Source of the DNA: Pachyseris speciosa
Lineage: Eukaryota; Cnidaria; Anthozoa; Scleractinia; Pachyseridae
Assembly: GCA_016490735.1 (NCBI GenBank)
Contig: JAEMWC010000212.1
Span: 320,001 to 384,000, forward strand
Direction of reading: 5' to 3'
Length of the DNA stretch: 64,000 nucleotides
The notes under the pieces were generated by a model. That model saw only the letters and a list, made by a program, of their open reading frames with translations. It searched no databases and was not told the origin of the DNA. The translations under genes were made by a program, and so were the position numbers. Shown here piece by piece: positions 33,694 through 42,410 of this stretch. The stretch's first letter is position 1. Every line of letters begins with the position of its first letter.

Positions 33694-34131
33694 ATGAAAG
33701 GCCGTCGCGGACACGTGGGGTCATTGTTCAACATGGCGTTGTATGGGAGCAATTCCATTGACTTTGCGCTGGATCCCTGTGTGATTTGCATGGATATCTT
33801 GTACAGTGAGAAGAAACGAGTGGCCGGTAGCGAACCGTTTGACATCGAGAGGACGACCATGGTGAGGCATTGCTGCGGATGTCACGTGCACAAACAGTGC
33901 CTGTATCTGTGGTGTAGGAGGCAATACCAACAACAAGTGCCTCATCAATTGTGGGTGTGCCCTCATTGTCGCCGGACTTTGGACCCGACCCACAAGATCA
34001 ACGTGCGGTGGAGAAGACACCCCGGAGGTTTTTACCCCTACCTTAAATCTGTCAAGAGTCATGACCAACATTATGATACTGTGTTTTTAATACTTGGCAG
34101 TCAAACGTGTGACACGGTCTTAATTGATTAA
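33694..34131 (+). CDS. RING-finger-like E3 ligase candidate, Polinton cargo
   Basis: 145 residues from ATG 33,694 (an alternative start at 33,733 gives MALYGSNSIDFALDPCVIC). Zinc ligands: CVIC, then CCGCHVHKQC, then WVCPHC, the C-x2-C / C-x-H-x2-C / C-x2-C pattern of a RING-type domain in residues 28-105. The C-terminal tail is short, with no membrane segment. Uninterrupted, unlike nearly all other genes of the element. By family it would transfer ubiquitin; target unknown. Its 3' end is followed after 40 bp by the inserted TIR element. Confidence 0.75.
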   Translation: MKGRRGHVGSLFNMALYGSNSIDFALDPCVICMDILYSEKKRVAGSEPFDIERTTMVRHCCGCHVHKQCLYLWCRRQYQQQVPHQLWVCPHCRRTLDPTHKINVRWRRHPGGFYPYLKSVKSHDQHYDTVFLILGSQTCDTVLID

Positions 34132-34471
34132 AGTCATGTCTCTGGGTAATCCGCATTGAGCGCGCATCCTTTGTTAACCTGCGTAGCAGGCGCATAAAAG
34201 GGTGGGAGGGGGGCTGGTAAATCGGGAGAAAAACGTGGCGGAGGGGGACTGGGGGAGGAAAGGGAGCGCCTGCAATAGAAGCCGCCTCTTTTGCACCTCC
34301 ACTCACTTCATTTGCATAATTGGATTGACTCACTGTCATTTCCACGTCCAATCAAAATTAGGCGCGCGCTTTTCCGCATGACTGATTTCAAGCGGAAATT
34401 CATCGCAAAGGCGTGAAAATAATATTTTTCGTAGCAGCGCGCTCGCCACGCCAGAGTAAATCCTCACAGAG

Positions 34472-35202
34472 ATGTCAACTCCAACAAAGCCTAGTAAACG
34501 AGGAAGAAAACCCAAAACACACATTCAAAATAACAACTGCAGATTTTGTGGAGCGAGTTTTACCTCTGATGGAGCAAAAGTATCCTTCGAAAATTTATTT
34601 TCGCCTTCGGGAAGACAAGAAAGTGCGGGACTTATTTTAGCGGAGTGTTGCGGGTCGATTGGGCTTCCTTTATCGCGACACCAAAATTTATCTAACGGGT
34701 CTGCAGACCTTGTGGCCGAAAAATTCGGAATGCAGCCGAACTCTACAGTTTTATTGAGAAAGCTGTATCTGCTAATGAAGATTTAAACGGGGAAGCGGGC
34801 TGCGAAGATTGAAGCAAACAACAGCTTCCTACGACTGTTACGCCGGAAAGAAGCCACGCAAAAAAAACAACTCGGCGGCAGCAAAGAGAACGCCGTTCAG
34901 ACTGTTCAGATTGGAAACGGGCAAGTTCTAGAAAGGCCTTGTTTTCCGAGAACTTTGCCAGGAGTAATTCTCCGAACACAGAATTGATCAGCGATATCGA
35001 CACGTCTTCGACAGAGCAAGTAACATGTACTGCTGCTGAGCAAGATGCCGACGTTCTGTCTAACTTTTGTAACATTGAAGATATCGAGGGAAAATCAAGC
35101 GCCCAGCTCAAGGTACTTATCCTAAATCCAAACGGAGAATTAATTGTTCGGAAAACGTTTGACAGTGCGACAATTTTTGTTTTCGAGTTGAATTGTATGT
35201 AA
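34472..35202 (+). pseudogene. ZAD-like zinc-binding protein, frameshifted and truncated
   Basis: Starts MSTPTKPSKRGRKPK (basic), then NNCRFCGASF and, after a frameshift, VCRPCGRKIRNAAELY, giving a C-x2-C ... C-x2-C arrangement like a ZAD domain. A third frame (34,939-35,202) has a Ser/Glu-rich linker and ends KVLILNPNGELIVRKTFDS before a stop. At least two frameshifts. It may be the DNA-binding partner of the element's helicase. The family is one I recognise only as recurrent in cnidarian genomes; its role is unknown. Confidence 0.55.
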
Positions 35203-35288
35203 ATATATTACTTGAAAAAAATATATAAACCAAACTGAGTCGATCAACGCTGCTATGTAATGTTTTTATACGTAATTTTTGTTTGTCA

Positions 35289-35808
35289 TCAACCTCTACT
35301 TCGTTGGAATTCTATCAAATAACTGAAACCATAAAGTGTGCTTTTGCCCGTCCACGTTTCGACCGTGTCATATTCGTCAACCACAACAGGACAAATGTTC
35401 TGATGGAGCGGTGAACTTTTCTCGATTAGGATTTGTTGGAAGGTCTTCTCCTTGACTTTCTCAGCACTCGCAAACATAACTTTGAACTTACACTGACGAA
35501 TTTCAGACGCTGTTAACTCGCTGATATCGACGGCTGAATACCCGATTGACTTTAATGATGCTAACTAACGGAGAAATGACAAGAATCGTTGCTTTGCCAT
35601 TCATTTGATAGTCCATGGCGCGGACAAACATTTGCTATATCATGCTTTTGCCATATCCTGTCGGCAAAACCGCTAACACATCTTTTCCATCGAGTAGAGC
35701 TCTCACTGCTATCTCTTGTTCGGGTTTTAAAGTAAATTCGCGAGTGGCGACGACGTTTAAATCCGCTTAAGGTTTCGATAATACATCCCCTTCGGCCGCC
35801 ATCTTTGA
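35289..35808 (-). pseudogene. RecQ-like DEAD/H helicase, N-terminal half only
   Basis: The frame from the ATG near 35,807 shows FTLKPEQEIAV (Q-motif region), LPTGYGKSMI (Walker A / motif I) and TILVISPLVSI (motif Ia), with two in-frame stops. A second frame shows VVVDEYDTVETWTGK (motif II, DEYD where DE-H is usual). The second RecA-like domain is missing, so the gene is truncated near the middle of the element. Superfamily 2 helicases unwind DNA with ATP; this copy cannot be functional. Confidence 0.75.
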
Positions 35809-36002
35809 TATTACCGTACGAGGCCACTCTATTGTCTGATTGACCAATCGGAATTCTGCGGCCGCCAGCGACCGTAGAATTGAATCAATAGGGGTTCTTA
35901 TTGCAGGCGCTGCCTTTCCTCCCCCAGTCCCCCTCCGCCACGTTTTTCTCCAGACTCACCAGCCCCCCTCCCACCCTTTTATGCGCCTGCTACACAGGCT
36001 AA

Positions 36003-36537
36003 TCCATTGAATAAAATGATAACATTCCACCTTGGGGCAGTGGGATTGGGGGGGCTTTGACGTGGTGTCCGCAAGAGGCCACGGTACTTAGGCATGTCAT
36101 GTCGCCAAACGTGGGGCAACCGAAAGCTACTAGGTCTAAGTTGGGCAGGCCAATCTCCCTGAGTAAGTCTTGTTCCACTCGGCCACCCTGGAGGAATGTT
36201 CGTCGTAGGGGGCTTTGAGGTGTTTGCGTAGGTCCTCCGGGGGGTAGGCGAGCTCGGCGGGGGCGGGGCGGAAGGGCAGTTTGTGCACCTGTCGGATGAC
36301 GTCATAGCAGAACAAACGTTTGTTTTGTTTTGTTTTGTTTTTTTATAGCTTTTACTGGTTACAGGACTACCCAGTAGGAGTAGGCACGAACGGGACTCCA
36401 AGGTCCCATGCAAGGTGCCCCCCACACCCCAACCCACGCATTCCGACAACCCATGAAGGTTGACCACACCACCGGGGTCTACGTCCCCTTCTCCTTTCGA
36501 ACAGTGGTGTGGGTTCTTTAACGTCCCACAAGAACAG

Positions 36538-36582
<45 letters not shown>

Positions 36583-37340
36583 GTGAGACGGGACCTACGG
36601 TTTTTCGTCCTTATCCGAGAAGACTAGAAAGTCTAACCGTTTGCAGATGTCATTACAAATGCAGCACTTTCTCCTCAATTTATTAAAGACCCTGAGTGTT
36701 GGTCTGGCCGGAGTTGAACGCGCGACCTCCCGCACGGTAGTCCGGTGCTCTACCACTGAGCTAACCGGTTGGCAATCGTTTGGCTAGAGCCACGCTCCAC
36801 CCGGTGCCACATCCACGTCAGAGGTATCGTGTAGAGGTAACTCGGGCAGGCACTTGGCGGGATTGAAGCGGCCGAAGGCGAACAGGGTGTCGGCCTCTTT
36901 GACGATGTGATAATTGCGCGTCAGAAGATATTCGGTGTAGGGGTCGGCCAAGGTTTTTTAGGAGAGCTCGGCCATCAGTTGTTCGAATTGATCGCTGGCC
37001 TCTTGCGTTTCCTCGTTCCAAAGTTCCTGTTCCGTCAGCGGGGAGGACGGAGTGGGCGGCGCAGGACGTCCGCGTTCTATGGGGGCGTTGGTGGCGCCAG
37101 GACTAGGGTGGCTTGTTTTATCTTTTTGGCGGCACTGGTGGGAGGTTTGACGGGCTGTGTTCTCTTGCGAGTGCCTTGGGGCGGCGATTCGGAGGTGGCC
37201 AAATGGTCCCGATTGGTGGTATCGTCGGGCAGGCGTTGGCTCAACTGGGTGTGGCGGCCAGCTTCCCCGTGGCGTTTCTGACGGTTTTTTCCTCATTCCA
37301 GGCCATGGTCGAACGTCGTTGTGGACATGCTTAGACAGTT
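36003..37340 (-). pseudogene. LOG/SLOG-type Rossmann protein, split by a SINE
   Basis: Right of the SINE, one frame reads DPYTEYLLTRNYHIVKEAD followed by TLFAFGRFNP. A frame next to it reaches a Gly-x-Gly-Thr-Gly-Trp motif at the SINE border. Left of the SINE the gene continues (YDVIRQVHKLPF, then KAPYDEHSSRVAEW). A paired 'A-D-x-x-[FY]-A-x-G-x-[FL]' strand and GTGW loop followed by a Y-D strand is the nucleotide-binding pattern of the LOG/DprA/SLOG superfamily. The N-terminal 100 residues are basic and low-complexity. There are frameshifts near 37,000-37,100 and 36,150. The 3' end runs into the TIR element. Ligand unknown. Confidence 0.5.
36323..36772 (-). mobile_element. tRNA-derived SINE with 10-bp target duplication
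   Basis: The 5' head (right end) has an A box (TAGCTCAGTGGTAGAGCA) and B box (GGTCGCGCGTTCAACTC). The body contains an (AG)n run at 36,541-36,581. The tail is (AAAAC)n. Target duplications CAAACGTTTG (36,313-36,322) and CAATCGTTTG (36,773-36,782) differ by one base. It interrupts the LOG/SLOG gene. Related copies lie at 57,205 and 58,540. Confidence 0.88.
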
Positions 37341-37384
37341 GATTGCGTTGGTGTGACGTATGCGTTTTTAAGCAGGGAGTCTTA

Positions 37385-37579
37385 CGCACCCGCGCCAAAT
37401 ACGGTCATGAGATGTGTGGATTGGTCAGACGGGTTCAAGCCACCCGCACCAAATACGTCAGGGGAACGTGGATTGGTCAGACGGGTTCACGCCACCCGCA
37501 CCAAATAGGATCAGGTGGAGTGACGTCATCGTGGCGACTATAAAAGGAGAGGATGTCGTGGTAACTATAAAAGGAGAGG
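37385..37579. promoter_or_regulatory. Polinton promoter with tandem CCAAT repeats, CRE and doubled TATA box
   Basis: A 51-bp unit is repeated 2.5 times (GGATTGGTCAGACGGGTTCA starts at 37,419 and 37,470), each with an inverted CCAAT box. The first unit has an E2F-like GCGCCAAA (37,392). A CRE TGACGTCA lies at 37,521-37,528. TATAAAAG occurs at 37,539 and 37,566 in duplicated 27-bp blocks. It sits between the minus-strand LOG/SLOG gene and the plus-strand gene at 37,580. Confidence 0.65.
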
Positions 37580-38235
37580 ATGAGTTACAAGCATTATTAC
37601 CAGAAATTGAAAGGAGAGGATTTTAAGACAGACGGCGAGTTCTTGTTGTCGCGGGTGAATAATGGGTTGGAGGCCGGTTTTACCTTTTAGCTGTGTGAGG
37701 GGCATTTGTTTCAAGATTTTGCGGACGCCTTAGGATGCTCGGGGGGGATGCTCGGAGGGGATGCTCGGGCGGGACCAGTGCATCAGGAAACGATAAAGAG
37801 ACCGGGCTGCCAGGAGAGGTGTGCGCTGGAAGCGATGAAGAAGGAGAAGGAGGAAGCGAATTGAACTTGATGGACGAGGTGTCGGCCTTGCATCGCGAGA
37901 AACAAGAGCACATTGAGATGGAGCGCCAGGAGCATCGACTGTGGCAACGGCGGTGCGAACTCTTGTTGAATCAGGTGCTGTGCGAGGAATGTCAGGAGCT
38001 GATACGCGATGCGTACGGCTTTGGCACGCACGAGGACAAATTGTATTGGCAAACCTATGGCTGCGCGATTTGCAAACGGTACAAAGAGTGTCTGGTCAAT
38101 CAGGAGGAATTGGCGGACTTGGACACGTCGAATGATATGGTGATCTTGTCGGACGAGGAGAAGCGCAAGGACTCAAACGAGGAAGAGCTCAAGGACTCTG
38201 ACGAGGACTGTCAACCCTTGATTCCCGGAAAGTGA
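37580..38235 (+). pseudogene. Polinton protein of unknown function, zinc-knuckle and acidic tail
   Basis: The ATG at 37,580 lies downstream of the TATA box and reads MSYKHYYQKLKGEDFKTDGE until a stop at 37,688. After a shift the main frame (37,735-38,235, 166 aa) has a charged coiled-coil segment (LHREKQEHIEMERQEHRLW), four to five Cys in CEEC and CAICKRYKEC, and an acidic Ser/Asp/Glu C-terminus. An AATAAA signal follows at 38,247. No family recognised. The conserved-looking Cys pairs suggest zinc binding. Confidence 0.55.
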
Positions 38236-38281
38236 TGTAAAAATGTAAATAAAGAGGGTTACGAAGGGTGTGTGTGTAGTA

Positions 38282-39216
38282 GTGTCAAAAAAACAAGACC
38301 AATGCGGTCTCGGCGGCCGAATACGAAACCCCAGCGGGAGTGGGAAGTCTGGGTGGAATGCGTTGGTTTGCCGAGACCAAGAAAATTTCGTTGTGCGGAG
38401 CGCGGAATGTCTTGGAAGGGGTGCGCAGTTACACCTTGCATCGGCCACGGCGTCTCCGATTTCCCACCCTGCCCGTGTTGGTGTTTGGCCGCGATCAACA
38501 GTGGGTGGCCGATTTGATAGAAGTGCAAAAATTGGCCAGCGTCAACAAGAGCCACCGGTACCTGTTCGCCGTGATTGACGTGCTGTCCAAGTACGCGTGG
38601 GTGGTACCGGTGAGGACCAAGACGTGACCGGCCGTCAGCCACGCACTTTTCCACCAGCGGGGATACCAAGGCTGCGGTGGCCGAACGGTTTAACCGCACA
38701 TTCAATGATCGTCTGTACCGCTACTTCATGGCTCAAGGGTCGTACAAGTACTTGAAAGGGGTACAATGCCTCCAAACATGGTAGCATCGGCACGGCGACC
38801 CAGAAAGTCACGGCGGGGAACGCGGCGGTTGTGTGGGAATGCTTGTACGTGGATCGCCTGCGGGCCAAGCCCCGGCGGCGTATCCAGGCACCTTCCTTGC
38901 GAGTGGGGGCGTGTGTCCGTTTGAACAAGAAGCAACAAGTGTTTCAAAAGAGCTATTTGCCGGGCTGGACGGAGGAGGTGTTTGTCGTGTGTCGCGTGGT
39001 CCCGGGGATCGTGCCCAGTTATCAGTTGCAAGAATGAGATGGTACGCCGGCGGAGGGCACGTTTTACCAACAGGACCTACAACGCGTGACCGTGACCGAT
39101 GGGCCTTCTTTCGAGTGGAGAAGATTTTGCAGAGGAAGGGACGACGTATAAAAGTCATGTGGTTGGGGTGGCCTGCCAAATACGACAGTTGGATAGACAA
39201 GAGTGCATTGGTGTGA
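38282..39216 (+). pseudogene. Polinton retroviral-type integrase with chromodomain, internally deleted
   Basis: The first frame runs to YLFAVIDVLSKYAWVVPV (first catalytic Asp region of the rve fold) and stops at 38,627. Only about 40 nt later another frame gives AERFNRTFNDRLYRYF (the region around the catalytic Glu), so roughly 60-80 residues, including the second Asp, are missing. Downstream frames encode the SH3-like tail (QVFQKSYLPGWTEEVFVV) and a chromodomain-like end (FFRVEKILQRKG, VMWLGWPAKYDSW). It would insert the element DNA; this copy is dead. Confidence 0.85.
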
Positions 39217-39431
39217 TGGTTTGTATCAAACGCGTGCCTTGCAAAGTGAAGGCCCCAGCGCGTCGTCGTCCAGGCTGGAAGAATTGGTCGTTTGTGGTGG
39301 AGACCGGGACCTCGGCTCGATCTCAACAGAAGAAAACGCGGAGGGTCCGGAAAGCGCACAAAGCCTATCGGAAAAAACTGCGAGGCATGGTCCAATGCAG
39401 AAAGACGGCTGGTACCTTGGACAAGACCTAG
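39213..39431 (+). CDS. small basic Polinton ORF, unknown
   Basis: About 70 residues, Lys/Arg-rich (SQQKKTRRVRKAHKAYRKK), starting at an ATG that overlaps the integrase stop. A condensing, core-type virion protein is possible by composition only. No family recognised. It may be partial, since the following 170 bases have no clear frame. Confidence 0.35.
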   Translation: MMVCIKRVPCKVKAPARRRPGWKNWSFVVETGTSARSQQKKTRRVRKAHKAYRKKLRGMVQCRKTAGTLDKT

Positions 39432-39601
39432 AAGGAGTTGATGACTGCTTTTCTGGGCCGCGGTCATTCGCAACGCTTTTAACCCAAGGTCTCGACCCTG
39501 TCGAGTTTGGTGTCGCATGCCCAGGCGCCAAACGCAAAGTGGCCACGTTTTTGTGGGTCGAATAAAAAGCCGGATGTTGAGTCTTTGAACGTCAGTCCAA
39601 C

Positions 39602-40590
39602 ATGGGTGAGTTCTACGTCACATTACCCAGTTACGGGAGCTCGGAATTCAAGAACAACACGCGCGCCTCGTTCAGCGTGCGGTTGCCCAGTCGTTTGGAA
39701 TTTCCGGAGGATGGTTGAGAAGTGGTCTTGAGTGCCCTCTCGTCGGCCTACAGCAGCGTGGATTAGCCGCCGCTGGTGCAGAAGCTCACCGCGCGTTTGG
39801 TGTTGTCGGGGTTCACGAAGAAGGATGTCACAGGGGGTGGATCGGTGGAGGACGTGCCTGTGACAAGAAATCAAGGAGATGAACGTGGAGAGATTCATGG
39901 AAGGGGGCGTGGAATTTGCCAGTGCCCTGATCGACAGATTGACTTACAAAGAGGACGTGGAGCACGTGAACGCGGGAGACACCATGACCAAACGCCTTCG
40001 TTACCAGTTGACTACGGATCGAGGTCGTCCCGAACTGTTGATCATCACCGATCCCGGTCTCTCATTTAGCATTGACCAGACGCTGGGAGAGAGAATGGGC
40101 TGGTTGAAGAAGAACCAAGTGGGCCACATCATCATGGGACCCAATGCCTTGGCCACGTTGCGGGAAGAAGACAACGGTACCTGGAAGAGGGAGTGTGACA
40201 AGTCCTACCGATCAGATACTTTGTTCACGACCACTGAGAACGGCGGAAATCGCGTGTACACGTTGAGCAGTGCCTACAACTGGAGTTTCGTCAATTTGGA
40301 TCAAGCCTTTCGCAATGTGATAGGCGAAACCAGTCGCACCTTGCAAGTGCATTGCAACGTGGGCGGCAGCACCATCGTGGGCGATAGGAAGACCGACCTG
40401 TTGCGGGAAGTGACCTACAAATGCACGGGGCGCGGGACGGTGTATTACGAGCCGCTGCAAAAAAAAATATCATCCGGTGCGCCAACGTACCATAGAAATC
40501 GTGGAGATCAGCATCGCGGAGACCAACGGGGAACTGGTGCAGTTTACGGACGACGGACGCGCGCAGACCTACGTGACCTTGCACTTTTGA
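39602..40590 (+). pseudogene. minor capsid (penton-like) protein, copy 1
   Basis: Starts MGEFYVTLPSYGSSEFKNN, the typical opening of Polinton minor capsid proteins, and ends with a strand pattern finishing TYVTLHF. In-frame stops near 39,717 and 39,765 and frameshifts near 39,850 and 40,470 break it. A long open middle part (39,879-40,470) includes NAGDTMTKRLRYQL and WSFVNLDQAFRNVIG. Predicted single-jelly-roll vertex protein. A TATA-like AATAAAAAG at 39,561 lies 41 bp upstream of the ATG. Confidence 0.75.
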
Positions 40591-40604
40591 TTTAAGAAAA
40601 GGGA

Positions 40605-40616
40605 TTATAAAAAGAG
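40605..40616 (+). promoter_or_regulatory. TATA box of minor capsid copy 2
   Basis: ATTATAAAAAGAGG, 39 bp upstream of the ATG at 40,645. Similar words precede the other plus-strand late genes at 37,539, 39,561, 42,186, 42,357 and 43,797. Confidence 0.55.
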
Positions 40617-40644
40617 GAGTCGGTACCGCCCGGCGAGAGTCACC

Positions 40645-41682
40645 ATGGAGGATTACTACGTGACGTTGCCCAGTCACCGCACCCGCGATTTCAAGAGCAA
40701 CAATCCCTCGTTGTACAAGGTGCGATTGGCTCATCTGTCGGACCCCCCCCCGCCCCCCGATGGCTGGCAAGTGGCCTTGAGCAGCGTGACGCTGCCACGC
40801 GCCAAACTCAATCTCTAACCCTTGGAGTTGGACGTGGCCAATCACGTGGCCATGTCCACCATGACGGCTGTGCAGTTGGCCGATGCCACCAACGACGTCA
40901 AAATGATCGATGTGATGATGGCCGACCAAAAGGCGGCGCACGAGCGGGTGGAGTTTGCCCACGGCGTGGACTACCTCAAGAGTCTGCTGGCCATCGCAGA
41001 GTCGAAGCTCGCGCATTCGATCAAAGAGAAGGGCCAGATCAAGAAATAGATCCAATTCAGCTGGAAAAGACGCGCCGAGCAGGATGAAATGGTGGTGATG
41101 CCATGCAGGGCACGGTGGTGCACTTTGACATGCATTGGTTCGAGCTCATGGGTTGGGTCAAACGGGTGAAGCGAGGACAGGGGCAGCATTATGACTTCGA
41201 AGTGGGACCCCACGCCATTCCCATGATGAGAGAAACGAGTGCTGGCGTGTTGACGCAAACCAAAGATAGCTTCGTCAGTGGCGACCAGTTGATCACCATC
41301 GAACCCCGAAAGAACACACACGACATGATCATGTTTTTTTGCAAAGTCAAGTGGCATTTCATCAACATCAATGCCATGTTCGGGCATGTGGTGGGACCTC
41401 GACCGGGCACCCTGTTATGGTGGGCGGCAAAAAAGTGATTTTGCTGCGGGACATCAAGTACAATCATTTTTCGAATCGCGCAACGAATGTTTTCAACCCG
41501 TGCGGCAACGCACCTTAGAAGTCATAGAGGTTGGAGTGACGGAAGTTACCGGCGAACACGTGGAGTTTTCCGCATGAGATCCCAGCCAGCAAACGTTGGT
41601 CACCTTGCATTTTAAGCACAAGGTACAAAACCCGCGTGCAGCGCCACGCGCACGTCGAAATGCATGTGCGGATGCAGTTTAA
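40645..41682 (+). pseudogene. minor capsid (penton-like) protein, copy 2
   Basis: Starts MEDYYVTLPSHRTRDFKSNN, parallel to copy 1. It continues with DGWQVALSSVTLP, then stops and frameshifts. The middle shows the same block order as copy 1 (HFININAMFGHVVG corresponds to the FVNLDQAF region). The C-terminus RQRTLEVIEVGVTEVTGEH and TLVTLHF aligns with the copy 1 end. The two genes are therefore tandem duplicates, highly diverged, and both decayed. Confidence 0.75.
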
Positions 41683-42200
41683 CGCGTTACTCTCCGCCCG
41701 AGATGGACGGCGGCGCTTTGACGCGCTACTTTCCTCCCAAGATGAACGGCGACGGTCTGAGAGACACTCTGTTGGAGTTGAAAGGGTTGAAAGATTTGGG
41801 CAAACGCGTTCCAACCCCCATCGGGACAGCCCAAGCACCCCAAAAAAGAGCCAGAACGCGACAGCCCGCTGCAGCGTCCGTGATTGCCGTCCCCGTGGCC
41901 GCCGCGTCCATGACCGTGCCCGTGGCTGCAACGATGACCGTGGCGTCGCCGGCGCCTCGAGTGTCCATGGCCAGACCGCGAGGGCGGGCAGCCCCCGCTG
42001 CAGTACCACTGGCCACAGCGCCCGTTGCGACTAGCGAACCCATGGAAGTGCCTGTGGCAGCTGCCCCCGTGGCGGCAGCGCCCGTGCTCGTGGCGACTGC
42101 CCCCGTACCCATGGTGACCGTGCCTGCAGCAGCGAAGCGTCGAAAGAGACCGCAATCGATGGCAGGTGGCGCTCTGGGTGGGAGGCATAAAAGGAAATGA
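41664..42200 (+). CDS. basic Ala/Pro/Val-repeat Polinton protein
   Basis: Up to 178 residues; ATGs at 41,703 and 41,742 are alternatives. The N-terminus has MNGDGLRDTLLELKGLKD. The middle is about 80 residues of P-V-A-A-A-type imperfect repeats. Basic clusters (KKRARTRQ, KRRKRPQ, GGRHKRK) frame it. It is uninterrupted. Composition resembles DNA-condensing core proteins of adenovirus-like virions, but no homology is claimed. Confidence 0.5.
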   Translation: MCGCSLTRYSPPEMDGGALTRYFPPKMNGDGLRDTLLELKGLKDLGKRVPTPIGTAQAPQKRARTRQPAAASVIAVPVAAASMTVPVAATMTVASPAPRVSMARPRGRAAPAAVPLATAPVATSEPMEVPVAAAPVAAAPVLVATAPVPMVTVPAAAKRRKRPQSMAGGALGGRHKRK

Positions 42201-42410
42201 ATTAAGAAGGACATTTTCACTATCATACCATTATTCGGGTCGTGCGATCGATTCCGCGATACAGCCGCGCCTTGAAAGGGCTGGTCGTCGGTCAAGTGGG
42301 TGGTTTCCTTGGGCTCAGTATGCAAAACCCTTGGGGTTGATGTTCAAGAAGCAGGGTATAAAACGCTGGGGATCAGTTCGTCGGACACGCAAACGCAAGA
42401 TTCGAGCAAG
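42166..42410 (+). other. short intergenic segment with basic ORF and TATA box
   Basis: A frame ending FKKQGIKRWGSVRRTRKRK is basic and could be a small gene. A second frame runs into the capsid gene without a stop. TATAAAAC at 42,357 is 54 bp upstream of the capsid ATG. I cannot decide whether the short ORF is real. Confidence 0.35.

Larger units (their letters stand above)
34178..35998. mobile_element. TIR element carrying a ZAD-like gene and a RecQ-like helicase fragment
   Basis: About 100-bp near-identical inverted repeats (left 34,178-34,275 starting CCTGCGTAGCAGGCGC; right 35,898-35,998, complement CCTGTGTAGCAGGCGC) enclose 1.6 kb. Flanks read TTAA on the left and CTAA on the right, consistent with a TTAA target duplication with one change; a TA duplication is also possible. 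Two convergent coding remnants lie inside. It interrupts the space between the Polinton RING and LOG genes. No transposase is present, so this copy is non-autonomous. Confidence 0.8.

Noticed and set aside
36541..36581. (AG)n run considered as an independent regulatory element
   Set aside because: It lies within the SINE body and is best seen as a microsatellite expansion there.
41679..42188. His/Gly/Arg-rich minus ORF opposite the basic protein
   Set aside because: Shadow frame of a GC-rich repetitive coding region.
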